Positions 1 through 12,400 of a stretch of DNA of 64,000 nt are shown in pieces. The notes below the pieces were generated by a model that was given only the letters and a program-made list of their open reading frames with translations, was not told the origin of the DNA and ran no database searches. Location of the stretch: NCBI GenBank assembly GCA_948146395.1, contig OX411556.1, forward strand, positions 32,331,056-32,395,055, written 5' to 3'. The position numbers and the translations under genes are program-made. The first letter of the stretch is position 1. The number at the start of each line of letters is the position of its first letter. The stretch is from Fragum whitleyi (taxonomy: Eukaryota > Mollusca > Bivalvia > Cardiida > Cardiidae).

Positions 1-1135
1 AATCATACGGTATTTAAATGCGTCATCTTCGTAATAAACGTGGAAATTTTGAAATGTTTATATTTAATAGGGGCTTCACAGTGCATAAAATCAAGACAGA
101 TATCCTACTCGTAGGCGGGGGAGCAAGAACGTAACATGCGACGTCACTATTAACTCTTTTCTACTAAGTCTCTGCTAAATATCATGCCTTTCTGTGTCTG
201 ATACGCCAACTTGGAGAAATTTTTCACATACCATTAAGAATCAAAATTGTGTACAATTTCTATATACAGGGTATTTCTATTACAGTGGGGACCCATATAC
301 AGGACCTTTATTTTGGGAAAATAATGAGAAACAATATGGACAAGTTCGTGCGTTGAAACTCCGTTAGACCATTCTAAATCCTCCTATGACGTCTGGCCCT
401 CTTCGAATATCCGGGATAGCTTACGAAAAAGCTCTCTAATGCACTTTTTTATTATCTTTCTAAATAATCTGAAATTTTTGAGTTGGTAAATAACATACAG
501 TGTATCACATGGTAAATAACGACCGTAGGGCGTTATCTAAAAGTAATATGCACCAAAAGGCACTTTTTACCTCAATAAACGCAGTGGAAAAATAAACTCG
601 GTCCGTATAATTACAATCCTGTACATCTACATGTAAGAAACAACTAAAATACTCGGCCAAATAATAAATGGTTCAAGTCTACTTTCTGTGCGTATATAAA
701 AGCGCTCACCTGAGGCATGGCCCCATACCAATGTTGCAAAATACTTTTTATCCTAATTTTCATATAGACAATCAAATTATAGTGTTTATGACTCCAATAA
801 TGAGTTGAGAATTGACCATTTGGCCTACTTTTTACCCATCTTGACTTAATTTTGAACTGAGCCAAGACTTCATGTAGAAAAACTTTCTGACAAAATCAAT
901 ACATTTTAGCCAAAAACGTGGCTCTAGAGTGAGCACAAGGTTTTTCTATGATTTGCCTTCGTGGCCTAGTTTTTACCCCACTTGACCCAATTTCCACCTC
1001 AATTTTTGACCCACTAGATGGTCCCTTTTTGCATGACGGTTCACAATTTTTTTTTTTTTTTTTTTGGTTATGATGAATAATTTTTGCATTTTAACTTTTT
1101 TGTCAATTTTATTGTAAATTTGGCAAGTTTTCCTG
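1..1135. other. No gene; decayed repeat fragment at about 640-1130
   Basis: Positions 1-640 show nothing recognisable. From about 640 the sequence (GGCCTAGTTTTTACCCCACT type) resembles the roughly 145 bp monomers of the element at 20371-21795, about three worn units, followed by a T-run near 1050. Confidence 0.5.
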
Positions 1136-2847
1136 AACAAGAGGCCAAAGAGGGCCTATACCCCTCCACTGGCTTTAACATCTTTAGACTTCTATGCAAT
1201 AAAGCTTACTTTCAATGAAAACAAAACTTTGAAATCTCTTAAGACCTATTTTATAATGATTAACTGGGTCTGGCCCACATTGCACCAAAATACTAAATCA
1301 CCATGAACCTGCATCCCTTTACCCATCTTATTAAAACATTAGATACCCGAGGAGATGTCTTTCAAAGATTTCGGGCTCAAAATAAAAAACCTGCCCTGCC
1401 CATATTTAAAGGCCAATCAAATGTCTGTAAGCAAAATTTAGAAAGGGTCACCCAATGAACATTCTAGCAAAGTTTCATTGAAATCGGCCCTGTGGTTCAG
1501 GAGGAGATGTCCTTCAAAGATTTCGGGCTAAAAATAAGCCACTCCCTGCCACGCCCATATTTATTGGCCAATCAAAATTTCTTGAAAAATTTAAGTAAAG
1601 TGTCACACAAGTTACATCCATGCCAAGTTTCATTGAAATTGGCCAAATGGTTTGGGAGGAGAAGATTTATTAAGATTTCAAAGTGAAAAAATGCCACATC
1701 CTGCCACGCCTATATTTGGAGTTCAATCATAATTTCTTGAACGATTTAAAACCAGAGGATAATGATGGTCCTAGATTGCTCGCCTGAGTCTCTTTGACCC
1801 CTTGGACATCACATGATTTAAATAGTTAGATGTCAAAAAGGAGATAATTTCTACATAGGATCAATACCATAGAATATTTTCAGCCAAGAGCAAGAAGGAT
1901 GTGCCTTTCTGCTCTTTGATTCTATGTAAAAAGGGATGCACTCCGTCTTTCTCAGATAAGCTTAAAGGGATAACCCTGGTGGAGCCCAAATATGACCCCA
2001 GGGTCTTGATTTGAACAAACTTGATAAAGGTCCGCTAGATGATGCTACATACAAAATATGAAAGCTGTCTGCTTTCTGGTTTCAGAGAAGAAGATTTTTT
2101 AAGATTTTCCTTTTTTTTACCCTTCGTGCTCAGAAGAGCTAAGAGGGATGTGCCCTGGCAAAGCCCAATGTGACCCCAGGGTCTTGACATGGACAAACTT
2201 GATAGAGTCCCACTAGATGATGCTACATACCAAATATGAAGCTGTCTGCCTTCTTGTTTCAGAGAAGAAGATTTATAAAGATTTTTGCTCTTTAATTCTT
2301 TGTAAAAAGGGTTGCACCCGGGCAAAGCCCAAATATACCCAAGGGTCTTGATATGAACAAACTTGGTAGAGGTCCACTAGATGATGCTACATACCAAATA
2401 TGAAGCTGTCTGCCTTCTTGTTTCAGAGAAGAAGATTTATAAAGATTTTTGCTCTTTAATTCTTTGTAAAAAGGGTTGCACCCGGGCAAAGCCCAAATAT
2501 ACCCAAGGGTCTTGATATGAACAAACTTGGTAGAGGTCCACTAGATGATGCTACATACCAATTATGATAGCTGTCTGAGAAGAAGATTTTTGAAGATTTT
2601 TATTTTTTCCCCCTTTTTGTTAATGGTAAAGGGAAAGTTAAGGGTGGATTTCATTTATTTGAACAACTTTGGTAGAACCTGACCCAAGGAACATCCCTGC
2701 CAAGTTTCATCAAGATTGGCCCGCTGGTTTAGGAGGAGAAAATGTTTAAAGAAATGTGGACCATGGACAACAAACGACGGACAACTGACGACGGACATTG
2801 TATGATCACAATAGCTCACCTTGAGCTCTTTGTGCTCATGTGAGATA
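1136..2847 (+). repeat. Tandem-repeat mobile element (pearl/HINE-like), composite
   Basis: Begins with an AACAAGAGG-type left end, then about four units carrying GTTTCATTGAAATYGGCC and AAGATTTCGGGCT. At about 1751 a second left end (CCAGAGGATAATGATGGTCC) opens a run of units carrying GATGATGCTACATACCAAAT. It closes with a GACGGACGG stretch and a terminal hairpin of the AGCTCACCTTGAGC type near 2808-2847. The layout (left end, tandem monomers, 3' hairpin ending CT-R-R-like) matches the bivalve pearl elements, regarded as non-autonomous Helentron relatives. ORFs here are repeat shadows. Confidence 0.7.
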
Positions 2848-4011
2848 ATAAAGAACGTGGGCCATAGAGGGATCAAACCCTTAATCACAGTAAAACAAGT
2901 GTAAACAGTACAAGAGGTTAAATATTTTATTTCCTTCAATCTTTTCAAATGCAACAATATAAAAAGTGTATACCTGACATGTAAGGTATGGACGGAATGG
3001 GCTCCAGATTTAAAGAAATGGCTACATTCTTAATATGTTATTTCTAATCTTAATCCTAAGATGGGGGTACCTATAGGAATCATCTTGACAAGACGATTTC
3101 ACTGAGTATCCCTATCATAGAATTAAATGCTTGAATCAGGTTATTTTTATATTCTAGAAAGAAACAATATTATGTTTATTAAACACCAATGCCCTGCCAC
3201 TGCCTTTTTCAGAAATTGCAACATATTTGACTTTGTAAATTGACTTAGACATACCACACTGAAAAAGGTATCAACAGAAAGATATTGTCACAGGCAATAG
3301 TCTGTGAAATATGGCGGCTCTATCCCTTACCAGTTAAAAGTTATGGTCAATGTTAACGTTTTATGGGACAAACCGACATGGGGAAAGCAGACTGACAGGC
3401 AGGTCAAAAGCAATATGTCCGCAATCTATTGATTCAGGGGCATAAATAGTCATCCCTCCTGGAGCCTTGAAGACCCGTACCAATTAAGATATAATGTAAT
3501 TAAACAAAAAATATCATATAGTTTATTTAATTGGATCTTTCAAAATGAATACCTTGCTGTAATTTGTGCATAATGACAATAACAACTTCATATGAACAAA
3601 AACTTAAACTAACATACATCTGTGACCTGACAAGCTAAAAGGGGTCTTATCATATGGGGGACAAAGAAAAAAACTAAATATAATGGTATTTTAAAGTTTG
3701 TCTTAGATACATATTACTTTGATTTATCTATTTTTTTGTTTTTTCAAGACAAGTTTATCATCTATATGAGTCAAAGGGATTAACTATGCTTATGAAGAAT
3801 GTGAAAGATTACAAAACAAAACAAAGAGTAATATAAGCTCCTGTCACCCAACAAAAACAACAACAAAACAAACAATATACTTCATCATTTATCATTAAAT
3901 CATCAATTGGTGTACAACAACTTGTAACTACAGCTAGAATAAAGTGTACTTATAATTTTTTGTAGCCCACTGATGAACTACAGAGAATATGAATTAACTT
4001 GCAAGTTAAAT
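2848..4011. other. No gene seen
   Basis: AT-rich intergenic sequence. No open frame with family similarity and no clear repeat was recognised. Confidence 0.4.
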
Positions 4012-5155
4012 TGTACAAGAGCCATGTCGGACATGGCCATCCCCCGCCGAGAAAGCTTGATAGTAAACTGAAGCCTAATAGATTAAGGGTTCTACTTTAA
4101 GAAATTAAGCCCCTACAAAATCTAAGTCTTTAAAATAACAAAGGGCAATAACTCGAAAATTATGCAAGCAAGAGTTATAGTTCATGTGCACTGCACTTCT
4201 CTTCCATGAGATCTATCCTCCCATAAAGTTTCAAGTTGATAGCTTTAATACTTATGGAGATATGCTCCGGACAAAATCTCAGTCTTAGAAATAACAAAGG
4301 GCTATAACTCCAAAATAATGCAAGCTAGAGTTGTAGTTCTTGTGCACTGCACTTCTCCTCCATGAGATCTATCCACCCATAAAGTTTCAAGTTGATAGCT
4401 ATTATACTTTAGGAGATATGCTCCGGACAAAATCTAAGTCTTAAAAATAACAAAGGGCAATAACTCAAAAATTATGCAAGCAAGAGTTGTAGTTCTTGTG
4501 CACTGCATTCCTCCTCCATGAAATCTATCCACCCATAAAGTTTCAAGTTGATAGCTATTATACTTTAGGAGATATGCTCCGGACAAAATCTAAGTCTTAA
4601 ATATAACAAAGGGCAATAACTCCAAAAGTATGCAAGCAAGAGTTGTAGTTCTTGTGCACTGCACTCCTCCTCCATGAGATCTATCCACCCATAATGTTTC
4701 AAGTTGATAACTATTATACTTTAGGAGATATGCTCCGGACAAAATCTAAGTCTTAAATATAACAAAGGGCAATAACTCCAAAATTATGCAAGCAGGAGTT
4801 GTAGTTCTTGTGCACTGCACTTCTCCTCCATGAGATCTATTCACCCATAAAGTTTCAAGTTGATAGCTATTATACTTTAGGAGATATGCTCCGGACAAAA
4901 TCTAAGTCTTAAATATAACAAAGGGCAATAACTCCAAAAGTATGCAAGCAAGAGTTGTAGTTTTTGTGCACTGCACTCCTCCTCCATGAGATCTATCCAC
5001 CCATTAAGTTTCAAGTTGATAGCTATTATACTTTAGGAGATATGCTCCAGACAAGTTTAGTGACGGAATGACGGAATGATGGAACCAGAATGACGGAATG
5101 ACGGACGGAGAGCATTACTATATCCCCTTCGCCGAAAACGGCCGGGGATAAAAAT
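4012..5155 (+). repeat. Tandem-repeat element with six 156 bp monomers
   Basis: Left end CAAGAGCCATGTCGGACATGG (a short palindrome) at about 4015. The mark CAAAGGGC occurs with its first C at 4139, 4295, 4451, 4607, 4763 and 4919, a spacing of exactly 156 bp each time. The right end has GACGGAATGACGG repeats and closes CGAAAACGGCCGGGG. A fragment of a related element (CTTCGAAGAAGTGG) is at 62301-62420. No coding capacity. Confidence 0.85.
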
Positions 5156-5782
5156 CAATTCATCTTGCATCTAGGGTACAAATAAATTTAGGCAGCTTTT
5201 GTTGTACAAAAAAAGACAAAATAAATTAATCATACATACAAAGCAAATGGATATTCCATATCTTGAATAAAATAAAGAGCTGAACCTAGGTGCAATATTA
5301 CTGTCAATTTTATTGACCATGCATGGGCAGCTTTATAACAATTAATTGGACCAATTTCCAATCAAACACACACATACACACAGAAAATAATGAATGAATA
5401 GCAAGAATGACTAGAGAATGAAATGAAAACAAAGACCCAAGACGAAAGAATCCCTAAGACCCCTTTTATTGAGTCTTTTGGACCCCATGTACTTGAGGTC
5501 AGACCCTTTAAAACTAGAAAATACCCCACAGTCAAAAGGTTCTGATCAGTCTGAGAAACCTGTCCCATCTGATCAGGGTTGTTGTTCTTTTTACTCTACC
5601 CATATGGCTCATTTACAGGAGGTCATGAATATAAAAACGTCACAAAACTCTTTGCAATCAGATATGCAGATTAGAGGGGGTAATGGAAAACTAAAATCTT
5701 TATTTTTATCGAGACACTATGTTGTGGGTACTCATTTGAATCATCTCGATAATGAGAACCTGCAACACAGGCTTTGTTAGGC

Positions 5783-6190
5783 GGGGATCGACACTAACTC
5801 CTGAGATTAAGGAGTCAATTGGAATCCAAACATATGAAATCAAGGTGTCCAAGCTCAAAATAAGGAGTCAGAATTTTCATAATGGGAGAACATTGTGGAA
5901 AAGAAAAAATCGATTGTTAAAACCAATTTCTTCTTTTCCACAATGTTCTTGCGAAGAAGAGTTGCTTTTTGTCTTAAAACACTTCAGGATGCAAGTAAAT
6001 ATTTCTCCAACAACTTTGTAGTGAAAAGATCTACAGTTTTGGCAAGTGTTAAAAAGGACACTGCTCTGTGCATTTGTTTTTCAAATTATTCTCATATGAC
6101 GATTGGAGTGCACCGGACTCCTTGTTTGCAAATGGAAGGAGTAAGCAGAGAGTCTCAGACTCCTGGACTCCCCTTAGTGTCGAACCCTGT
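5783..6190 (+). mobile_element. MITE, GACACTAA family, with 5 bp target duplication
   Basis: Termini GGGGATCGACACTAACTCC and TAGTGTCGAACCCTG form an inverted repeat, flanked by TTAGG on both sides. The interior has a palindrome (AAGAAATTGCTTG-type core near 5895-5945) and paired GGAGTC motifs. Related copies are at 8811-9224, 15246-15704 and 17385-17696. It lies next to the calaxin 3' end. Confidence 0.75.
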
Positions 6191-6316
6191 TAGGGTATAA
6201 TTAAAATACCTTTATCTAAAATCCTAAATAACCCCACTATCTGTTTCTCTGATATTCATACATATAGAGGTATGTCACTTAATGAACAAACTGCACAGCT
6301 TAAAGAGGCAGTACTT

Positions 6317-6322
6317 TTTAAT
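6317..6322 (-). promoter_or_regulatory. Candidate polyadenylation signal of calaxin (ATTAAA)
   Basis: The first plausible poly(A) hexamer downstream of the TAG at 6409-6411 is the variant ATTAAA about 87 bases on. No canonical AATAAA occurs nearer. Conditional on exon 7 being right. Confidence 0.3.
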
Positions 6323-6408
6323 ATTTCTCTATGATTAACAATAGGTATAAAATCAAAAACTTAAACTAAATATAAAATATTATTTACAAATTAAGGATGG
6401 ACACCACA

Positions 6409-6468
6409 CTAATGCATATCATATTTGCTGTATACATCTGCTATAAGGCTGAGGAAACTCTTGCACAA
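6409..6468 (-). CDS. CLXN: Calaxin exon 7 (C-terminal, probable)
   Basis: Acceptor ctttattccag followed by an open frame of 19 codons, [19 protein letters not shown], then TAG. It is in phase with exon 6 and brings the total to 211 residues. The tail does not resemble the vertebrate C-terminus, which is weakly conserved, so this rests on splice signal, phase and length. The intron from 8608 would be 2.1 kb. Transcript data would settle it. Confidence 0.62.
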   Translation of the reverse strand: MCKSFLSLIADVYSKYDMH

Positions 6469-9400
6469 CTGGAATAAAGAGAGAAAAAATATGTTGTTGT
6501 ATTGAAATTTCATTCCTACTGAATACGGGTAATTCAACATTTGAGCCTGTGCTTGAGATTTCCAACAATTTCAAGTATGCACAAAGCAAAGACTCTATCC
6601 AGCCTGTTCATCTGCACAGTCTGACCAGAGTCTTCACTATGCGTTTAGTAGATACATAAGCTTTCAAAATATCTGAAGACAATCAGGACAATCAGTATGT
6701 GGCTGGCTACACTACTCAATGTTTGCACCTCACAAATATTTCAAGTTGTTGCAAATATCACACACACGCTCATTTATTATTACCTGATCTCCTATATAAC
6801 ATTTTTTACTGTTTCATAAAGTATTTCCCGACCTATCAAGTGACCGGGCAACAGCATGAATCATCTCATCCATGCACAGAAAGTATTGAGCTGTTGACAG
6901 TAACATGTACTATTTTACGATGGATTTTTGTAACAAATTGGAGATTTATAAAGAACTTCTATCAACTCATTTATGAAATTGACTTTTTGATAAACTTAAC
7001 TCTACTTTTATTTATTTCACACCACATAATGACATCTCAACAGTATTAATGTTATTCATGACATCAAAGCAATGCAAGTGTAATAATTGTGCGAATTGAC
7101 ATGCTTAAAAGGTAGACATCTTTTTAACACTTTCTTTTTTTATTCAAGTCTACTTTTTCTCTTTTGAAAATGTAGAATTAAGATCAAGTAATGACACATT
7201 AACTTCACTGTGTTTCATGTAACAATGACAATCTATTGCCCTTGGTGGAGGGAATGACATTCTGAACAGTTGCCCTCTGCCTCCATTTATGCGGGCAAAA
7301 GTGGTTGAAATGTCCTAAAAACAAGGTTTTTTTCTAACCAAATTTAAATCATTTGGAGGATGGTTAACCATGTACCCACAAACCCACAAACAGCTACAGT
7401 CCCAAATACAATGTACAGTATTTAGAAGGGTATTTGATACCATCAGTTTGGAATTTTCTTAAAATTTTTCTGTCATCATCTGAATTTTTCCACAAGTTTA
7501 AAGTCAAAACTCTTTACGTTAAACTTTAGGGGACTTACGAGAAAACTTTGTTCTTTAGTGCTTTTTGGTGGTTTATCGAGAAATAACAGTAGATTATCAC
7601 TTGATAATCTCAGAGCAAAAGCAGTGAAATTATCAAAAACTTATACCCTGCTTTTGTGTATTTCACCCTATCTGACATTATCTATGCGGTGCGAAATAAG
7701 TGATGTCACAATGAATGTTGCAAAGCATTCATGTGCAAAATGACATGCTTTACGAAATTTCACATTTTGTCTTATTTTTGCATAAAAGAAATAGAATAAT
7801 TGTTTGTTTTTGAGTAAGATCGATTAAAATTTCATTTCACGAACAACAAAAGCTATATTTTCACTCATGAAAATATAGCTTTTGTTGTTCACTCATTACA
7901 ATATAAATTGATCTTACACTAAAACAAACAATTATCCTCTATATGTACAGAAATTTTGATGAAGAGATAACCAGCAATTTTTAGGACAAAGTGATAAGCG
8001 GCTGTCTTCACACATGGGTACGATAATAACGGGTGCCGAAATAATAGAAGTAAACATTTTAAGATGAATTTGATTCGCATAAACACAGCTACTATCTTTC
8101 TATTTCTATTTTCAATTCTACAACCATAATTCCAAATTTATTGCTGATTTTGATAGCTAAATAATTAAAGTCAATCTAACTTTGACATTCCTATCTCCAC
8201 TACAAACAATCAGGACACAACCAGGTATATAATCCATATTCAATACAGACCTATGATTGTGATCAATACTGGAGTTGACAGGTCGAAGGTTTGAGAAACA
8301 TACATGATTGCAATTTTCATTGATCAATGTTGGGGTTTGTTGTATAGAGGTGTGAATGCACTAAAAAAGGCTGATATGACCTTGAAATTGGTTCGACACA
8401 TGGATAAAGTTTGTGTAAACCATAACCATGTATGGAGGACTCGAAAAATACTTTGACATAGAGATAACTTCTTGTTTTGGACATTCAACATAAAGATATT
8501 TGACTGTATATCTTTGTTGAATCATGTATACAGTTCACGAAGAAAGGAAAATTTAGACAAACAAATAATTTGTGTATGTAGAATTCGAAAAACAGACACC
8601 TGACTTACCCTTTGACTTGGTAAACATGGCCCAAAAGCTTCTAATAATAATGGCTCTGATTTGACGCTCGTCAAAAAATCTTCAAATGATACTCTGCTGT
8701 CATGGTCATGGTCCTGAAAATTTTTAAACCAAACTTGGATCAAGGCAGTTATAGATGAAAATGAAAAAAGGGTAATTTTGAAAAGAACTGTGTCAAAGAA
8801 AATTATGTGGCAGGGGTTGACACTAACTTCTTGGATTAAGGAGTCAATTCAACTCTTAACACATGAAATCATGGAGGCCAAGCTCAAAGAAAGGAGTCCA
8901 AAGCTTCATAATGGGAGAACATTGTAGAAAAGAAGAAATTTCTTGCTATAAGCAATTTCTTCTTTTCTTCAATATACTTCCAAAGAAGAGTTTATTTCTC
9001 AAAACACTACAGGATGCAGGTAAATGTTTTCTTCAACACTTTCTTTTGTAGTGAAAGGATCTACAGTTTTAGCAGTTTTACAGTTTTTTTTACAGTGTTA
9101 GTTCTTCAAACTATTCTCATATGACCCTTGGAGTCCATCGGACTCGTTTCTTGCAAATGGAAGGAGTCCCAACTTGTAAAGAAGGAGTCTCGGACTCCGG
9201 GACTCCCCTTAGTGTCAAACCCTGTGTGGCAAACAGAGAAATTACAAGGGCAGTACTATAAAGGTTCAAGATAAGAATAAAAACACACTTTTTGTTAAAA
9301 TGAAGACATGAAAATAATGATCTTTTAGCAATGCAATAATTTTCTTTCATTATTTTCCATTCTTTTATTTCAAGAAATGAATAGAAAAATTTGTGTTTAT

Positions 9401-12400
9401 GAAACCACTAGCCTTATAAATCAAATGTGTGAATTTTTTAAACAAGAGGACCAAGATGGTCCTAGATCGCTCACCTGAGTCTCTTTGACCCCTGGGACAT
9501 CACATTAATTAGATAGGCAGATGTCAAAAAGAAGATAATTGCCTAAGATCAATATCATGGAACATTTTCAGCGAAGAGCAAAACAGATATGCCTTTTTGC
9601 TCTTTGATTCTATGTAAAAAGGGATGCACCCGGGTGGACCCCAAATGTGACCCCAGGGTCTTGATATGAACAAACCTGAAAGAGGTCCATAAGATGATGC
9701 TACATACTAAATATGAAAGCTGTCTGCCTTCTGGTTTCAGAGAAGAAGATTTTTGAAGGTTTTCCTATTTTCACCCATCATGTTCAGCTGAAAGGGATGT
9801 GCCCGGTTGGAGCCCAAATATGATCCAAGGGTCTTGATATGAACAAACTTGGTAGGGGCCTACTAGATGATGCTACATACCAAAAATGAAGGCAGTGTGT
9901 CCTCTGGTTTTGATTAAAGAAGATTTTAAAAGATTTTCGCTATTTGATTCTATGTAAAAAGGGTTGCGCCCGGGTGGAGCCCAAATATGATCCTAGGGTC
10001 TTGATATGAACAAACTTGGTAGAGGTCCACAAGATGATGCTACATACCAAATATGAAAGCTGTCTGCCATCTGGTTTCATAGAAGAAGATTTTTGAAGAT
10101 TTTCGTTTTTTTACCCTTCGTAGTCATAAGAGATAAAGGGATGCACCCGTGAAAAGCCCAAATATGACCCAAGGGTCTTGATATGAACAAACTTGGTAGA
10201 GGCCAACTAGGTGATGCTACATACCAAATATTAAAGCTGTCTGCCATCTGGTTTCGATTAAAGAAGATTTTAAAAGATTTTCACTATTTGATTCTATGTA
10301 AAAAGGGTTGCGCCCGGGTGGAGCCCAAATATGATCCTAGGGTCTTGATATGAACAAACTTGGTAGAGGTCCACTAGATGATGCTACATACCAAATGTGA
10401 AAGCTGTCTGCCATCTGGTTTCATAGAAGAAGATTTTTGAAGATTTTCGTTTTTTTACCCTTCGTAGTCATAAGAGATAAAGGGATGCACCCGTGAAAAG
10501 CCCAAATATGACCCAAGGGTCTTGATATGAACAAACTTGGTAGAGGCCAACTAGGTGATGCTACATACCAAATATTAAAGCTGTCTGCCATCTGGTTTCG
10601 ATTAAAGAAGATTTTAAAAGATTTTCACTATTTGATTCTATGTAAAAAGGGTTGCGCCCGGGTGGAGCCCAAATATGATCCTAGGGTCTTGATATGAACA
10701 AACTTGGTAGAGGTCCACTAGATGATGCTACATACCAAATATGAAAGCTGTCTGCCATCTGGTTTCATAGCAGAAGATTTTTGAAGATTTTCGTTTTTTT
10801 ACCCTTCGTGCTCATAAGAGATAAAGGGATCCCGTGCAATGCCCAAATATGACCCAAGGGTCTTGATATGAACAAACTTGGTAGAGGCCCACTAGGTGAT
10901 GCTACACACCAAATATAAAAACTGTCTGCCATCTGGTTTCAGAGAAGAAGATTTTAAAAGATTTTTGCTTTTCAATTCTATGTAAAAAGGGTTGTGCCCG
11001 GGTGGAGCCCAAATATGATCCTAGGGTCTTGATATGAACAAACTTGGTAGAGGACCACTAGATGATGCTACATACTAATTATGAAAGCTCTCTGACATCT
11101 GGTTTCAGAGAAGAAGATTTTTAAAGATTTTCATATTTTCACCCTTTTTGTTAAGGGTAAAGGGAAAGTTAAGGGTGGATTTTATTTATTTGAACAACTT
11201 TGGTAGAGCTTTACCCAAGGAACATCCCTGCCAAGTTTCATCAAGATTGGCCCACTGGTTTAGGAGGAGAAGATGTTTAAAGAAATTGTGGACGACGCAC
11301 GACGGACATTCTACGATCCCAATAGCTCACCTTGAGCACTTCGTGCTCAGGTGAGCTAATAAATGTGAGGTTCCAGACAGGGAATTCTGAACCTTCCTAC
11401 GTTGAATTTTTGTGAAAAACTTCAAATAAACCAGATTCAGGACTTTTTTTTTTCATAATATTCATCGGCAAACAATAGATGTTGTGACCACATTTTCATC
11501 CAAGCTGTAGTTAAGATACTAAGCTACCTAAATGGCATTCATAGGTAACAATTTTGGCTAATTATGCTTGAGCAACCACATCCAGTTTTGTCAAGCAACT
11601 GTTTTCAAATTCCCTTATCAAAACCAAATTTTCTTAAAAAGCAGATTTAAATGGTCAGAAATTAATATATTGTACCTGAATCCAATTTTTTAACATATTA
11701 GAATCATCTCAATGAGACGATATTATTGAGTTTTAACGACAAAGGATTATTGAGAAATTTGCAATAGCATACATTTTCGATCAAAATGATATTTCAATTT
11801 TGAATAACAAAATTAAACAAATTATATACTCAGCGACCATTTTCTTTAACAGACGCTTTTTGGTGGTTTCATAAATGGTTGCCAAATACATGTTTTACTG
11901 TACATTTTGTTACCAACAACTCACCATTTTCTTTAAGACAATTTCCACCAAATCTTTGACCCCTTCATCAGGGTCCTCCTCTGTGGGTTGCTGTAATTAT
12001 GAAACAATTTGAGCCTGTGAGACATTTCCAACAATTTAACCCTTGTCATGCTCATTCCGGAATATTCCTACTTTGGCAGGAGGCATAGCCAAAGATCAGC
12101 CTGCACACAAGTGCAGTCTGATCTCTGTCAATACCACCTGATTTTCCCTTATAAATCAGATAAGTTTGAAAAATTATATTTTCACTAACAATCAGGGAAA
12201 CCAGTAATTCCAGCACTTTGATTTTGATGCATTTTTGCCAAGGATTTTTATTCAGCATGACAAGGGTTAAAATGCTTGCGAGGTGTCATCATTGAGCAGC
12301 ATGGAGAGTCTTATATTGTGAATATATAAAGTTACTTGATGGTCTATTGATACTTTTAGACTTTCTCTATCTACAAGGCACATAGTGAAGACACTGGCCA

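Noticed and set aside
4139..5058. CRISPR-like regular array
   Set aside because: Units are contiguous 156 bp tandem repeats without unique spacers, in a eukaryotic genome.
6699..7049. 116-codon plus-strand ORF
   Set aside because: Starts inside a GAGCCTG MITE, is AT-driven in composition and has no family similarity.
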